Of a stretch of DNA of 53,130 nucleotides, positions 27,174-36,573 are shown piece after piece; the stretch's first letter is position 1; each line of letters opens with the position of its first letter. The stretch is from Verrucomicrobia bacterium 12-59-8 (lineage in GTDB: Bacteria > Verrucomicrobiota > Verrucomicrobiae > Verrucomicrobiales > Verrucomicrobiaceae). The translations under genes were made by a program, and so were the position numbers. The stretch spans positions 1 to 53,130 of the forward strand of contig NCCR01000045.1 of assembly GCA_002279765.1 (NCBI GenBank), in the 5' to 3' direction. Under the pieces are notes generated by a model, which saw nothing but the letters and a program-made list of their open reading frames with translations, was not told the DNA's origin and did no database searches.

Positions 27174-30012
27174 CTCCGGTGCTGGCACCGCCTCACGGTT
27201 TATCATAAGCGGCATCACCAGCGGCAGCCAGATCACCTCAGGGGTCTCCCAGGCCATCACAGTGCGCGCGGCGAACGCCTCAGGCACCACCGACATCGGG
27301 TACTCTTACCCGCTTGACGTTACCGTCAGCGCACCGGGCATGGGCCAAGTGCTGCTGGGAGATGGCGCGACAACCTCGGTTTATCCTTTCTACGGCTCGA
27401 ACCATGACAGGCGCACGCAGGTCATCTACACGGCGGCTCAGCTCGGCGGTCGCGCCATGAGCCTCTCCGGCCTCGCTCTGAGCATCGCCAACTCGGGCAG
27501 CACTTACAGCTCTTTCACCATCCGGCTCAAGCATACCACTAGGACCAGTTTCAGTGGCGCTTCGACCTGGGATGCAGGCGGCTGGGTGACCGTTTACCAA
27601 GCCACTTCGATTCCTGCCGTCGGCTGGAACACCTACAACTTCAGCTCGCCGTTCAGCTACAACGGCACGGATAATCTGATGGTGGATCTGAGCTTTGACA
27701 ACTCCACCACCGTCACCACGGCCAGCGCTCGCCACTCGACCACCGACGCCCTGATGATGACCATGGGCGGCGCCAACAGCACCAACGGCACCCCTGTGTC
27801 CTGGGACGGTGCTGGCACCCCGGCCATGACCGCCAGCTATTTGCAGCCTCAGCTCCGCCTGATGGTGAACGGCGGCGCCACCGTCTCCCCAGGCCTGACA
27901 GGCACCTTCACTAACGGAGTTTGGAGTGGCAACGTCACTCTCCAAGGGGCGGCGAAGGATCTGACCCTCACCTTCAGCGATAATTACGGTCGCTCCGGCA
28001 CCGTCGAGGGACTCGTTCTTGCGCCTGCCGCTTCGACCATCAATCCCGAACCCTTCTTCACCGGCGGCTCCTCCAACACCATCTCCTGGCCGTCCGTCAA
28101 CGGTGCCGTCAGCTACGACATTCAGGGCACGAACAACCCGTCCTTCACCACCTTTGCCCTGAACCAGTCCACCACAAACACCAGCGTCACGGCAGGCTCC
28201 CTCGGCAACAACATTCAATACTGGTACCGCCTGCGCTACCTGCTTGCTCCCGCCTTTGGCGATTCCACTTGGTCGCAGACCCGCTGGGGAGATTTTTCAT
28301 CGGACACGCTTTCAGGAGTAACTGCGGAAAAGGCCGCTGGCAGCGTAATTCTAACCCCCGCCACCAGCACGCCGACGGCTATGGTGGAAGACTTCAATGC
28401 CGACGGCGTGGCCTGGAGCAATCTTTTCACCGTACAGGGCGGAAACCTCGGCTACACCTTTGCCCGCAGCGCCCTGAGCGCCGGCCCGAACACCTCGCCA
28501 GAACTACCGATCAACCAGGGCGGAGACATGGAAGGCCGCGTCAGCGGCAGTTACGGGTGGAGCTTGGCTACCGACACTCCAGCCAACAATTTCAGCGATG
28601 GCTCCATCGACGCCTATGTGTGTCCCGAAACAGCGGCGGCGGGCATGTCCGCCGCGCTATTCCTGCGCGGGAATTTGGTGAACAACATACCGGTGGGCTA
28701 TCAGGCACAGGTCAGCTACACCTCGGCCACCTCCGCCACCATTTCCCTCGGCTACATCGGCAGCGGCAGCTTCATCTCATTCCCCGCAGTCACCGTCTCC
28801 ACCTCAGACATCATCCGGCTCACCTTCAGCGCCAGCGGGCCTCGGCTGGTCTTGAATGCCTGGAAGGTCAGCGTCAGCGGCGGCAGCGTGATTGAAACCC
28901 CAATCTTGTACGGCGCTTCTGCCAGCATCACCGCCTACGACAGCCGCTTCACCTCCGGCCGTGTCGGCCTGCGCGCGTTCAACGGCAGCAGTGCCATGCT
29001 GTTTGACAACATCACCATTACCCGTGAATGGCCCACATATAGTTTAAGCACCGGCACTATCACATCATCGACCATCTCCCCCACCGTGCGGCAGCTATGG
29101 GGCCGTCTGAACTACGGTGCCACCACCCCCGTCGGCACCGCGCTCTCAGTCAGCGTGCTGGACTCCAGCAACAACGTGCTGGCGTCTGCCGTGGCCTCCG
29201 GCACAGATTTGAACTCCTTGCCCGCCGTGGCTTCCGTCTCCGCCATCAAGCTGCGCGCCAGCCTCTCCACCACGGACGCCACTGCCACTCCGCAGCTCAA
29301 TGACTGGAGCGTGGACTTCACTGCGGCTCCCGGCCAGACGGTGACCAGCGCGTGGTCCAGCACGGTCAGCTCCGTCCAGGATGCCAGCCCGCCCGATTTG
29401 ACCGCGCTCGTCACCACCATCAGCGGCACCACCGGCACTCTGCGTGGCACGGCCTACGATCCAGCAAGTGGCGTTGCCAGTGTGACAGTGGCGGGCACGC
29501 CTGCCACCACCACCAACTCCTTCGCCTCCTGGACCAGCGCACTCTCCGGCCTGCAGGATGGCACCAACACCGTGACGATCACCGCGACGGACAATGTCGT
29601 CCCGCCAAACACCACCACCCTCACCACCACCGTTTATCAAATCACCAATCCTGTCCAGGACTCCAACAACAACGGCATCAGCAACCTCCTGGAACACGCC
29701 CTAGGCATTCCCGCTGGCGCAGCCAATGCCCGCTCCATGCTTCCTGCCGCCACCTTGCAGGCAGATCCGGGCACTGGAGACAAATACCTCACCCTGCAGT
29801 TCCGCCGCCGCATTCAGCGCGCCGGACTCTCCTACACCGTCGAAACAAGCGACAATCTCGCGGTCTGGGACACCACCGGGGCCAGTGTTCAGGAAATGAG
29901 CGCGACCCCGAGCGGTGATGGCACCACCGAAGTCGTCACCATTCGCGTCACGCCTGCGATGAACGGTTCCAATCCAAAGAAATTCGTCCGCCTCGGCGTG
30001 ACCACCAACTAG
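26980..30012 (+). CDS. C-terminal part of the giant M36/Calx-beta protein (separate frame)
   Basis: This frame continues the giant protein after the break. The frame is sense-like from about 26.91 kb ([20 protein letters not shown]), before its first usable start, GTG at 26980. It contains a fourth copy of the module of about 175 residues (27.34-27.87 kb), a fibronectin-like stretch, a laminin-G/concanavalin-like region (about 28.38-29.03 kb) and Big-like segments. It ends in [20 protein letters not shown] ... [18 protein letters not shown] ... KKFVRLGV, the C-terminal arrangement common in Verrucomicrobiota exported proteins. No signal peptide precedes it, so by itself it would not be exported. 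It is best read as one gene, 14727-30012, disrupted by a small deletion or a sequencing/assembly error. Confidence 0.75.
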   Translation: MDGTTAALSCVVQGTANTITPSTTTGGFSGGQWSGNVTLGGSGISTITATSGSVTGTSGAFPQNSSGAGTASRFIISGITSGSQITSGVSQAITVRAANASGTTDIGYSYPLDVTVSAPGMGQVLLGDGATTSVYPFYGSNHDRRTQVIYTAAQLGGRAMSLSGLALSIANSGSTYSSFTIRLKHTTRTSFSGASTWDAGGWVTVYQATSIPAVGWNTYNFSSPFSYNGTDNLMVDLSFDNSTTVTTASARHSTTDALMMTMGGANSTNGTPVSWDGAGTPAMTASYLQPQLRLMVNGGATVSPGLTGTFTNGVWSGNVTLQGAAKDLTLTFSDNYGRSGTVEGLVLAPAASTINPEPFFTGGSSNTISWPSVNGAVSYDIQGTNNPSFTTFALNQSTTNTSVTAGSLGNNIQYWYRLRYLLAPAFGDSTWSQTRWGDFSSDTLSGVTAEKAAGSVILTPATSTPTAMVEDFNADGVAWSNLFTVQGGNLGYTFARSALSAGPNTSPELPINQGGDMEGRVSGSYGWSLATDTPANNFSDGSIDAYVCPETAAAGMSAALFLRGNLVNNIPVGYQAQVSYTSATSATISLGYIGSGSFISFPAVTVSTSDIIRLTFSASGPRLVLNAWKVSVSGGSVIETPILYGASASITAYDSRFTSGRVGLRAFNGSSAMLFDNITITREWPTYSLSTGTITSSTISPTVRQLWGRLNYGATTPVGTALSVSVLDSSNNVLASAVASGTDLNSLPAVASVSAIKLRASLSTTDATATPQLNDWSVDFTAAPGQTVTSAWSSTVSSVQDASPPDLTALVTTISGTTGTLRGTAYDPASGVASVTVAGTPATTTNSFASWTSALSGLQDGTNTVTITATDNVVPPNTTTLTTTVYQITNPVQDSNNNGISNLLEHALGIPAGAANARSMLPAATLQADPGTGDKYLTLQFRRRIQRAGLSYTVETSDNLAVWDTTGASVQEMSATPSGDGTTEVVTIRVTPAMNGSNPKKFVRLGVTTN

Positions 30013-30017
30013 CAGAG

Positions 30018-31559
30018 TCAGAGCAGGCGCCACTCACGGCCGTCTGCGCGCAGCAGGTCATCCGCTTCCTTCGGCCCCCAGCTACCGGCGGGGTATTCGT
30101 GCATGACCGGAGGGGAGTCGGACTTGTGCCAGGCGTTTTCGATTTGATCGATGAACTTCCAGGCGTTTTCGACTTCATCACGACGGGCAAACAGCGTGGC
30201 GTCACCCGCCATGGCATCGAGCAGCAGACGCTCGTAGGCCTCGGGGCTGGCCTTGCCAAAGCTCGATGAGTAGCGGAAGTCCATTTTCACCTGCTGAATG
30301 CTCATGGCCTGTCCCGGCTGCTTGCATAGGATGCGCAGCGCGATGCCTTCATCCGGCTGAATGCGAATGACGAGGGTGTTCTCGCTGTTGTTCAGCATCG
30401 TCGAAGTAGCAAACGGCACCTGCGGCGGCTTCTTGAAATGCACGCTGATTTCCGTGGCTTTCTTCGGCAGTTGCTTGCCCACCCGGATGTAAAACGGCAC
30501 GCCCTGCCAGCGCCAGGTGTCGATCATGAGGCGCAGCGCCACGTAGGGCTCGGTGTTGGACTCAGGATTCACGCGGTCTTCCTGCCGGTATCCGACGCGC
30601 GGCAAGCCATCGACGCTGCCTGCGGTGTACTGGGCGCGGATCACGTTTTTGCCGACGGCCTCAGGCCCCACCAGCGGACGCAGGGCGCGGATCACCTTCA
30701 CCTTTTCATCACGCACGCTGTCGGCGCTGAGATCGGTCGGCGGCTCCATGGCCACGAGAGAGACCAACTGCAAAAGATGGTTCTGCACCATGTCACGCAG
30801 CGCCCCGGCGGTGTCGTAGTAGCCACCACGCCCGCCTTCCATGCCGAGGTTCTCTGCGCAGGTGATCTGCACGTGGTCGATGTACCGGCTGTTCCAGTTG
30901 GGCTCGAAGATGGAGTTGGCAAAGCGCAGCACCATGATGTTCTGCGCGGTTTCTTTGCCGAGGTAGTGGTCGATGCGGTAGGTGTCTTTTTCCGCAAAGG
31001 TGGCGGCGACCACCGCATTCAGGCCCTGCGCGGTGGCGAGGTCCTTGCCGAACGGCTTCTCACAGACCACGCGCGCCCATTTGCCCTTGGTGCCTTGATT
31101 CAGCCCGGCGGCACGGATCATTTCCAGGATGGGTTTGAAGGCCTCGGGGGCGGCGGCGAGATAGAAGAGGCGGTTCGCCGGAGCGCCGCGCTCGACATCA
31201 AACTGATCCAGCAGGCGGCCCAGGGCTTTGTAGCCTTCGAGGTCCTCGAACTCGCTGCGGTGATAGTGAATGCACTGGGAGAAGCTCTTCCACAGCTCGT
31301 CATTGTGGCCCTGGCGGCTGTTCTGGCGGTTCCCCTCCTCCAGTTCCGCCCGGAAGCCCTCGTCCGTCTTGTCGCGCCGGGCGAAACCCACGACCTTGAA
31401 CTGCGGCGGCAGGTCACCAGCGGCGGCGATGTTGTAGATGGCGGGAATGAGCTTGCGATGGGTGAGATCGCCTGTGGCACCAAAGATGACCACGGAGCAG
31501 GGTTCCGCACGGTGGCGGGAGAGCAGAGTCTCTTGAAAGGGGTTTTCCAATTCGGGCAT
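30018..31559 (-). CDS. zwf: Glucose-6-phosphate 1-dehydrogenase
   Basis: The 513-residue protein is a complete Zwf: nucleotide-binding loop VVIFGATGDLTHRKL, VVCEKPFGKDLATA, the active-site motif RIDHYLGKE, and YIDHVQITCAENLGMEGG. It oxidises glucose-6-phosphate to 6-phosphogluconolactone with NADP+ (or NAD+), the entry to the oxidative pentose phosphate pathway. The ATG at 31559 (MPELENPF) is preferred over an in-frame ATG 27 bp upstream. Its stop lies 5 bp from the stop of the giant gene, so the two are tightly convergent. Its assembly factor gene opcA is 15 kb away. Confidence 0.95.
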   Translation of the reverse strand: MPELENPFQETLLSRHRAEPCSVVIFGATGDLTHRKLIPAIYNIAAAGDLPPQFKVVGFARRDKTDEGFRAELEEGNRQNSRQGHNDELWKSFSQCIHYHRSEFEDLEGYKALGRLLDQFDVERGAPANRLFYLAAAPEAFKPILEMIRAAGLNQGTKGKWARVVCEKPFGKDLATAQGLNAVVAATFAEKDTYRIDHYLGKETAQNIMVLRFANSIFEPNWNSRYIDHVQITCAENLGMEGGRGGYYDTAGALRDMVQNHLLQLVSLVAMEPPTDLSADSVRDEKVKVIRALRPLVGPEAVGKNVIRAQYTAGSVDGLPRVGYRQEDRVNPESNTEPYVALRLMIDTWRWQGVPFYIRVGKQLPKKATEISVHFKKPPQVPFATSTMLNNSENTLVIRIQPDEGIALRILCKQPGQAMSIQQVKMDFRYSSSFGKASPEAYERLLLDAMAGDATLFARRDEVENAWKFIDQIENAWHKSDSPPVMHEYPAGSWGPKEADDLLRADGREWRLL

Positions 31560-31814
31560 GGCTTTAAAGCAAGGACTACGCCACAAACGTGGCGCAAGAC
31601 TGCCAGACTAGCCCGCCGACCCGCGATGGCAACCAACGATGCCGCCGCCGCGTGCCGGGGAGGATGAAATGACTTCATGGAGTTCATGAATTCGCCGGAG
31701 GCATGCTGTCCGGTGACCCCGCGCAAAATAGGCGTCTCTTTCGCCGATTTTCTCTATAGATGCTGACTTTCAAAGGTTTGACAGCGCGACTCATCCGTTG
31801 AGAGTCGAAGGGTG

Positions 31815-32495
31815 ATGAGCAAACCGGCACCTGAGCCAGACATTCCGATCCCGGAAGACGTAAAAAAAGACAAGGGCTTGTGGGAAAAAACCCGCAAAAG
31901 CCTGATCGAGCGTCTGAACAACTGGGAGGATCAGAAGACTTGGAACGAGTTTTATCAGACCTACTGGCGCCTCATTTTCAGTGTCGGCACCAAGGCGGGC
32001 CTCACCCGTGAAGAAGCCTTTGACGTGGTGCAGGAGACGATCATCGCCATCGCCCGGCAGGTGCAGAAAGGCCAGTACGACCCGCGTGCAGGCTCGTTCA
32101 AAGCATGGCTGCTGCAGATGACGCGTTGGCGTATTCTTGATGTCTTCCGCGCCCGCAAGCGCCAGCCCTCCCTGGCTGATCAGGGCAATGCGGACACCGA
32201 GGACACCAGCGGCCAGGTCATCGACCGCCTCTCCCAGGACAAGGACAACCTGCTGGAAAACATCTGGGACCGCGAGTGGCGCGACAACATCACCGCCGCC
32301 GCGCTGGAACGCGTCAAAGCCAAGGTTTCTCCCCGGCAGTTTCAAATTTTCGACTGTTACGTGATGAAGGGCTGGGGGGTGAAGAAGACCTCCGAAGCCC
32401 TCGGAATCAATGCCGCACAGGTCTATCTGGCCAAGCACCGGGTCGGTGCCCTGGTGAAGAAAGAAGTGCAGGGGCTTGAGAATACGATGCTTTAG
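31815..32495 (+). CDS. ECF-type RNA polymerase sigma factor paired with a kinase
   Basis: The 226-residue protein has sigma region 2 (WNEFYQTYWRLIFSVGTKAG, EEAFDVVQETIIAIARQ, FKAWLLQMTRWRILDVFRAR) and region 4 (VSPRQFQIFDCYVMKGWGVK, KTSEALGINAAQVYLAKHRV). It belongs to the ECF groups of Planctomycetes-Verrucomicrobia that are encoded next to Ser/Thr kinases and probably respond to phosphorylation instead of an anti-sigma factor. The kinase gene starts 33 bp downstream, so they form one unit. GTG (31812) and ATG (31815) are adjacent possible starts; GAAGG just upstream is the likely ribosome-binding site. Confidence 0.88.
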   Translation: MSKPAPEPDIPIPEDVKKDKGLWEKTRKSLIERLNNWEDQKTWNEFYQTYWRLIFSVGTKAGLTREEAFDVVQETIIAIARQVQKGQYDPRAGSFKAWLLQMTRWRILDVFRARKRQPSLADQGNADTEDTSGQVIDRLSQDKDNLLENIWDREWRDNITAAALERVKAKVSPRQFQIFDCYVMKGWGVKKTSEALGINAAQVYLAKHRVGALVKKEVQGLENTML

Positions 32496-32528
32496 TGGGA
32501 GACTTCCGGGCGCTGGCTTGCACACGCC

Positions 32529-35048
32529 ATGCAGCCACCCTCCTCCCACGCCTGCTTCATGAGCGATTCAGCCGCCCTGCCCGCCGAACATACGCCTCCG
32601 CCCGAGAGAGCGGATGAAGCCGCCGACATGCCTGCCATGCATGATGCCGTGCCTGAGACAGATTCCTTTGAGATGGACCTGCCGGCCCCACCCATTGCGG
32701 TGCCGACAGCCCAGGAAAAGGTCAAGAACCGTGACAAGAACGGCCCGCCCTCCCACCGCGATGACATTGTCATTCCCGACTACACGCTGCTCAAGCGCAT
32801 CGGCTCCGGGGCCTATGGCGAAGTGTGGCTGGCGAAGAGTGTCACGGGCGCGCTGCGTGCGGTGAAGATCGTCTGGCGCGAGGACTTTGAACTCACCCGC
32901 ACCTTCCACCGCGAGTTCCAGGGCATCCAGCAGTTTGAGCCCATCTCACGCGGCCACCCCTGCCTCGTACACATTCTGCATGTCGGCTGGAACGAACCGC
33001 GCGGCTTTTACTACTGCGTGATGGAGCTGGCGGACGATGCCGAGGACGGGGCGCACATCAGCGATGTGAAGACCTACGTGCCGCGCACGCTGACCACCGA
33101 CATGCGGCGCCATGGCCGTCTGGATCCCTTCTTCTGCCGTGATGCGGGCGTGTACATGGCCGACGCCCTGCACTACATGCACAACCACGGGCTCACCCAC
33201 CGTGACATCAAGCCCTCCAACATCATCTTCGTCGGCGGCGTGTGCAAGCTGGCGGACATCGGCCTCGTCGCTGCGTTTGGAGAGCGTACGTTTGTGGGCA
33301 CCGAGGGCTTCGTGCCCCCGGAAGGCCCCGGCACACCGCAGGCGGACGTCTATAGCCTGGGCAAGGTGCTCTACGAAATGAGCAGCGGCAAAGACCGCAT
33401 GGAATTCCCCGAGGTGCCGGACAATCTCTCCGACGAGGAGTGGCCGTTCTGGATCGACCTCAACCGCGTGATCTGCCAGGCCTGTGAGGCCGATCTGGGC
33501 CAGCGCTTTGCCAATGCCTCAGATTTTGCCGAAGCCTTGCAGCACGTCGGCGACGTCAAACCGGAGAGCTTCGTGCGCCGCTTCACCCGCGCGACCATCC
33601 TCACGAGCCTGGCCTCCTTCCTCCTGGCGGGCGGCTTGGTGATGGCGAAGCATCAGCGGGAATGGAGCTATGAAATTCCCGTGCCGGTGAAACCACTCCC
33701 TGTGCTACCGGCGCGTCCGCAAACACCCACACCGGGCAAGCCCTGGCAGAACCGGCTCAAACAATGGTTCACCTACAAGCAGGACCGCCATGTGGCGGAC
33801 CTGCCGCTCGATGCGGATCTGTTCCGCAACTTTCTCCTGGAGGTCAACCGTGCCGCTGAGTACGAAGTGGCTGGGATCACCCTTCCCGATAAGAGCAAGC
33901 TGCCGGCCGCTGTGATTCCTGCGCCAGACGCAGACGCCTTCTGCGCCTGGATGACCGCCGCAGACCGCCGGAGCGGACGCCTGGACCCTGACCATGAGTA
34001 CGCCTGGCGTGCGGTGGGCGTCACACAAACACCGGACACCTCCAAACCCAAATCGGGACATAGCGCGATTCGTTGTGAAATCGTGAGCGTGAAGTTCGGC
34101 AGCCTGAACCTCGCCAGCACGCCTGTGGGTGCCGATGTCTTCGACGGCGAGCGCCTCATTGGCCGCACCCCCCTGGCGCTGCCCAAGGTGCGCGCAGACG
34201 CCTTCAGCTACGAAATCAGCCTGCCCGGCTACAAGCCTGAACTGGCCAGCGGCAAACTCAAAGAGGGGCAGAGCATCAGCTTCAATCTGCGTCTGAAAGC
34301 CACCGGCTCAGTGGTGTTTGGCAAGCCCTGGCAGAACAGCCTCGGCATCAAGTTCGTACCTCTTGGCAAGGCCATGCTGGCCACGACGGAAACACGTCGT
34401 AAAGAATTCGACGAGTTTGCCAAAGCCACCAATCAACCGCCCGTAGATGGCCGTGTACTGGATGCAGAACCCAACCTTCCCGTCAGCATGGTCAACCGTT
34501 CCGAAGCCGAGCAGTTCTGCCGCTGGCTGACGGACCGCGAGCGTGCGCAGGGCCTGCTGGAACCAGATCAGGAATACCGGCTGCCCAGCGATGATGAATG
34601 GAGCATGGCCGCCTATCTCTCGCGTGAGATCGGCAACACTCCCGCCGAGCGCAGCCTGCGCATCGAAGGCATCTACCCCTGGGGTTTCATCTGGCCGCCC
34701 CCCGCCAAATCCGGCAACTTCCTCGACAAAAGCGCGGATAAAACCGGGCGGCTCGCCATCCCCAAGTATGACGACGGCTTTGCTGGCCCGGCACCCGTCG
34801 GTTCTTTCCGTGCTGACGGTCGTGGTTTGCACGATCTCTCCGGCAATCTCTGGGAATGGGTCTCCGACTCCTGGAATAGAATGCCCGACCAGGGCGTCCT
34901 GCGTGGCGGAGCCTACACCACGGCGGAGCGCCAGGAGCTGCTCGCCTCCTTCCGTCGGCATGCCACTTCCGCTGACCGCCATCCCGACGCTGGCTTCCGG
35001 CTGCTGCTCTGGAACATCGGCCAGATGGCGCGTGAAGACGACGATTGA
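32529..35048 (+). CDS. Membrane Ser/Thr protein kinase with PEGA and FGE-sulfatase (SUMF1) domains
   Basis: The 839-residue protein has an acidic/proline-rich N-terminus (1-80) and a Hanks-type kinase (about 85-345): IGSGAYGEVW, LRAVKIVW, HGLTHRDIKPSN at about 221-231, ADIG in place of DFG, TEGFVPPEG in place of APE. One TM helix follows (ILTSLASFLLAGGLVMA, about 356-373). Outside lie a partial, degenerate FGE-like segment (about 430-500), a PEGA domain (LNLASTPVGADVFDGERLIG) and a full FGE/SUMF1-like domain (about 595-835, ending GLHDLSGNLWEWVSDSW and RGGAYTTAERQELLASFRR). The family pattern suggests an external ligand-binding module regulating an internal kinase, with the sigma factor upstream as target. 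An ATG at 32562 is an alternative start. DFG to DIG keeps the metal-binding Asp. Confidence 0.88.
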   Translation: MQPPSSHACFMSDSAALPAEHTPPPERADEAADMPAMHDAVPETDSFEMDLPAPPIAVPTAQEKVKNRDKNGPPSHRDDIVIPDYTLLKRIGSGAYGEVWLAKSVTGALRAVKIVWREDFELTRTFHREFQGIQQFEPISRGHPCLVHILHVGWNEPRGFYYCVMELADDAEDGAHISDVKTYVPRTLTTDMRRHGRLDPFFCRDAGVYMADALHYMHNHGLTHRDIKPSNIIFVGGVCKLADIGLVAAFGERTFVGTEGFVPPEGPGTPQADVYSLGKVLYEMSSGKDRMEFPEVPDNLSDEEWPFWIDLNRVICQACEADLGQRFANASDFAEALQHVGDVKPESFVRRFTRATILTSLASFLLAGGLVMAKHQREWSYEIPVPVKPLPVLPARPQTPTPGKPWQNRLKQWFTYKQDRHVADLPLDADLFRNFLLEVNRAAEYEVAGITLPDKSKLPAAVIPAPDADAFCAWMTAADRRSGRLDPDHEYAWRAVGVTQTPDTSKPKSGHSAIRCEIVSVKFGSLNLASTPVGADVFDGERLIGRTPLALPKVRADAFSYEISLPGYKPELASGKLKEGQSISFNLRLKATGSVVFGKPWQNSLGIKFVPLGKAMLATTETRRKEFDEFAKATNQPPVDGRVLDAEPNLPVSMVNRSEAEQFCRWLTDRERAQGLLEPDQEYRLPSDDEWSMAAYLSREIGNTPAERSLRIEGIYPWGFIWPPPAKSGNFLDKSADKTGRLAIPKYDDGFAGPAPVGSFRADGRGLHDLSGNLWEWVSDSWNRMPDQGVLRGGAYTTAERQELLASFRRHATSADRHPDAGFRLLLWNIGQMAREDDD

Positions 35049-35114
35049 TGCCGCAACTTTTGCGGGAATAAGCAATCTTCGCCGTACCTCTCACGTATCA
35101 GCAAACCCAACGCC

Positions 35115-35708
35115 ATGAAACTCCGCCTCGCACTCCTTTCCGCCCTTGCCGCCGCCTTCTGCATCGCCCAGGCCGAGGACCAACCCAAATCCGACTCCAA
35201 AACCATGACCAAGCCCGAAATCGTCAAGTCTGAGGATGACTGGAAAAAACTGCTCACCCCTGAACAGTATCAAGTGACGCGCATGCGCGGCACCGAACGC
35301 CCCAATGGCGCGATCTATCATGAGTTCGAGGAGCAGGGCGAGGGCACCTACTACTGCGTGTGCTGCGGCGCGGAACTCTTCACCTCCAAGGAAAAATTCC
35401 ACTCCGGCTGCGGCTGGCCTTCCTTCTACGACTCCTCCAAGGCCAAAGGCGTCCTCGAAAAGGTGGACAACAGCCACGGCATGCGCCGTGTCGAAACCGT
35501 CTGCAAACGCTGTGACGCCCACCTCGGCCACGTCTTTGAAGGTGAAGGCTTCAAAACCCCCACCGACCGCCGCTTCTGCATCAATGGCGTTGCCTTGAAA
35601 TTCGTGCCCCAAGGTGGCGAAGCCCCCAAGCTCCTCGAAGTCAACTCTGCCGCTGTGCAGCAGAAGAAAGGCGAAGTGGCCAAAGAAGGCGGTGTGGATA
35701 AGAAGTAG
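35115..35708 (+). CDS. msrB: Exported peptide-methionine (R)-S-oxide reductase MsrB
   Basis: The 197-residue protein has a signal peptide (MKLRLALLSALAAAFCIAQA, likely cleaved before EDQ) and an MsrB domain. It shows the two zinc CxxC pairs (YYCVCCGAELF and VCKRCDAHLGHVF), GCGWPSFYD, and RRFCINGVALKF with the catalytic Cys. It reduces methionine-R-sulfoxide in proteins, here in the periplasm or on the surface. The C-terminal 30 residues are a lysine-rich extension. Its stop codon TAG shares its last base with the first base of a REP unit. Confidence 0.95.
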   Translation: MKLRLALLSALAAAFCIAQAEDQPKSDSKTMTKPEIVKSEDDWKKLLTPEQYQVTRMRGTERPNGAIYHEFEEQGEGTYYCVCCGAELFTSKEKFHSGCGWPSFYDSSKAKGVLEKVDNSHGMRRVETVCKRCDAHLGHVFEGEGFKTPTDRRFCINGVALKFVPQGGEAPKLLEVNSAAVQQKKGEVAKEGGVDKK

Positions 35709-35905
35709 TACGACAGGCACTCCTGCCTGTCGGCCAGCGATCAATCAGCACCCATCGCCTCCAAGCACCTTCCCCGTGCCGCAAGCCAAGTCTGGTCCAT
35801 CGCGGCGCACACGTCTGAATCCCTGCCCATCCGCCTGAGTCGGGCTGAAAGCGTCAGAGCTTGCGCAAGCGCTGGGCGACAGGCAGGAGTGCCTGTCGTA
35901 CTTCC
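35708..35905. repeat. REP pair (BIME) between convergent genes
   Basis: The + unit at 35708-35739 has a perfect hairpin, GACAGGCA-CTCC-TGCCTGTC, behind GTAC. The - unit at 35869-35905 has the mirror version GACAGGCA-GGAG-TGCCTGTC and ends CGTAC. The pair fills the gap between the msrB stop and the 3' end of the DUF5069 gene and may act as a bidirectional terminator or mRNA stabiliser. Confidence 0.88.
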
Positions 35906-35917
35906 TGCCCGCCCCGC

Positions 35918-36445
35918 TTACATCTTCCCCGTCTTGGCAAAGTCGATGATCTTGCGGTCATCGTCCCCAGCCGCCCACGTCACGCGCAGGAAATCGGCGG
36001 GGTGCAGCTTGTGCTGCTCGAAGAAAGAGCGGTCACCGCCGCAGCCGTACATCGTGTCCGGGTCCATCTCCCCGTGCAGCTTCGCCCGTGCCTTCACGAT
36101 CAAACGCGGCAGCCACGGGATGCCGTCCACCGCCGCCGCTTTGGGCGGAAGCGCGCTCGGCGGCACCGTCTTGCCGGTGCGCTGGCCTTTTTGCATCACG
36201 TGGAAGAAATCCCGCCGCACCGCCGCCACCAGCAGGCTCGTCTCCAGCGACGGCCCATCCGCGCCATAGCGGCAGTGGTCATCCACAAAGTCGAAAAACT
36301 CCTGCGTCGTGTGGCCGATGCTGTCTAAAAATGCCTTGTCCGCCGCCGTGAACCAGGTGGCCGCACGGGTGTCTCCCCCACGGTGCAGTTTGGCGCAGCG
36401 CTCGAAGAGTTCGCGAAAGGTGGTGTCCCAAGTTTGATTGTTCAT
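35918..36445 (-). CDS. DUF5069 domain protein
   Basis: The 175-residue protein of unknown function has the DUF5069 core in its second half: GIPWLPRLIVKARAKLHGEM (LPRxxxKARAxLxG), YGCGGDRSFF, HPADFLRVTWAAGDDDRKII. The first half is helical (TAADKAFLDSIGHTTQEFFD). Members are frequent in Verrucomicrobiota; no activity is established as far as I know. No signal peptide. The start at 36445 (MNNQTWDT) is chosen because the in-frame upstream extension is not conserved. Confidence 0.75.
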   Translation of the reverse strand: MNNQTWDTTFRELFERCAKLHRGGDTRAATWFTAADKAFLDSIGHTTQEFFDFVDDHCRYGADGPSLETSLLVAAVRRDFFHVMQKGQRTGKTVPPSALPPKAAAVDGIPWLPRLIVKARAKLHGEMDPDTMYGCGGDRSFFEQHKLHPADFLRVTWAAGDDDRKIIDFAKTGKM

Positions 36446-36519
36446 GCGTTGATCTACGCTTAACGAAGGCGCTGCGAACGTCAAAACATTCGCGCGCAAC
36501 CATTCCGCCCCTCCGGTGG

Positions 36520-36548
36520 TTTACATTGCGCATGACCCTCGCTAGCAT
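36520..36548 (+). promoter_or_regulatory. Sigma-70-like promoter of the second ECF sigma gene
   Basis: TTTACA (36520-36525, 5 of 6 to the -35 consensus), a 17-bp spacer, and TAGCAT (36543-36548, 4 of 6 to the -10 consensus). Transcription would start near 36555, about 19 bases before the ATG at 36574, which argues against the more upstream start codons. Confidence 0.5.
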
Positions 36549-36573
36549 GGCGGCCACACTGCCAGCCTACCTC

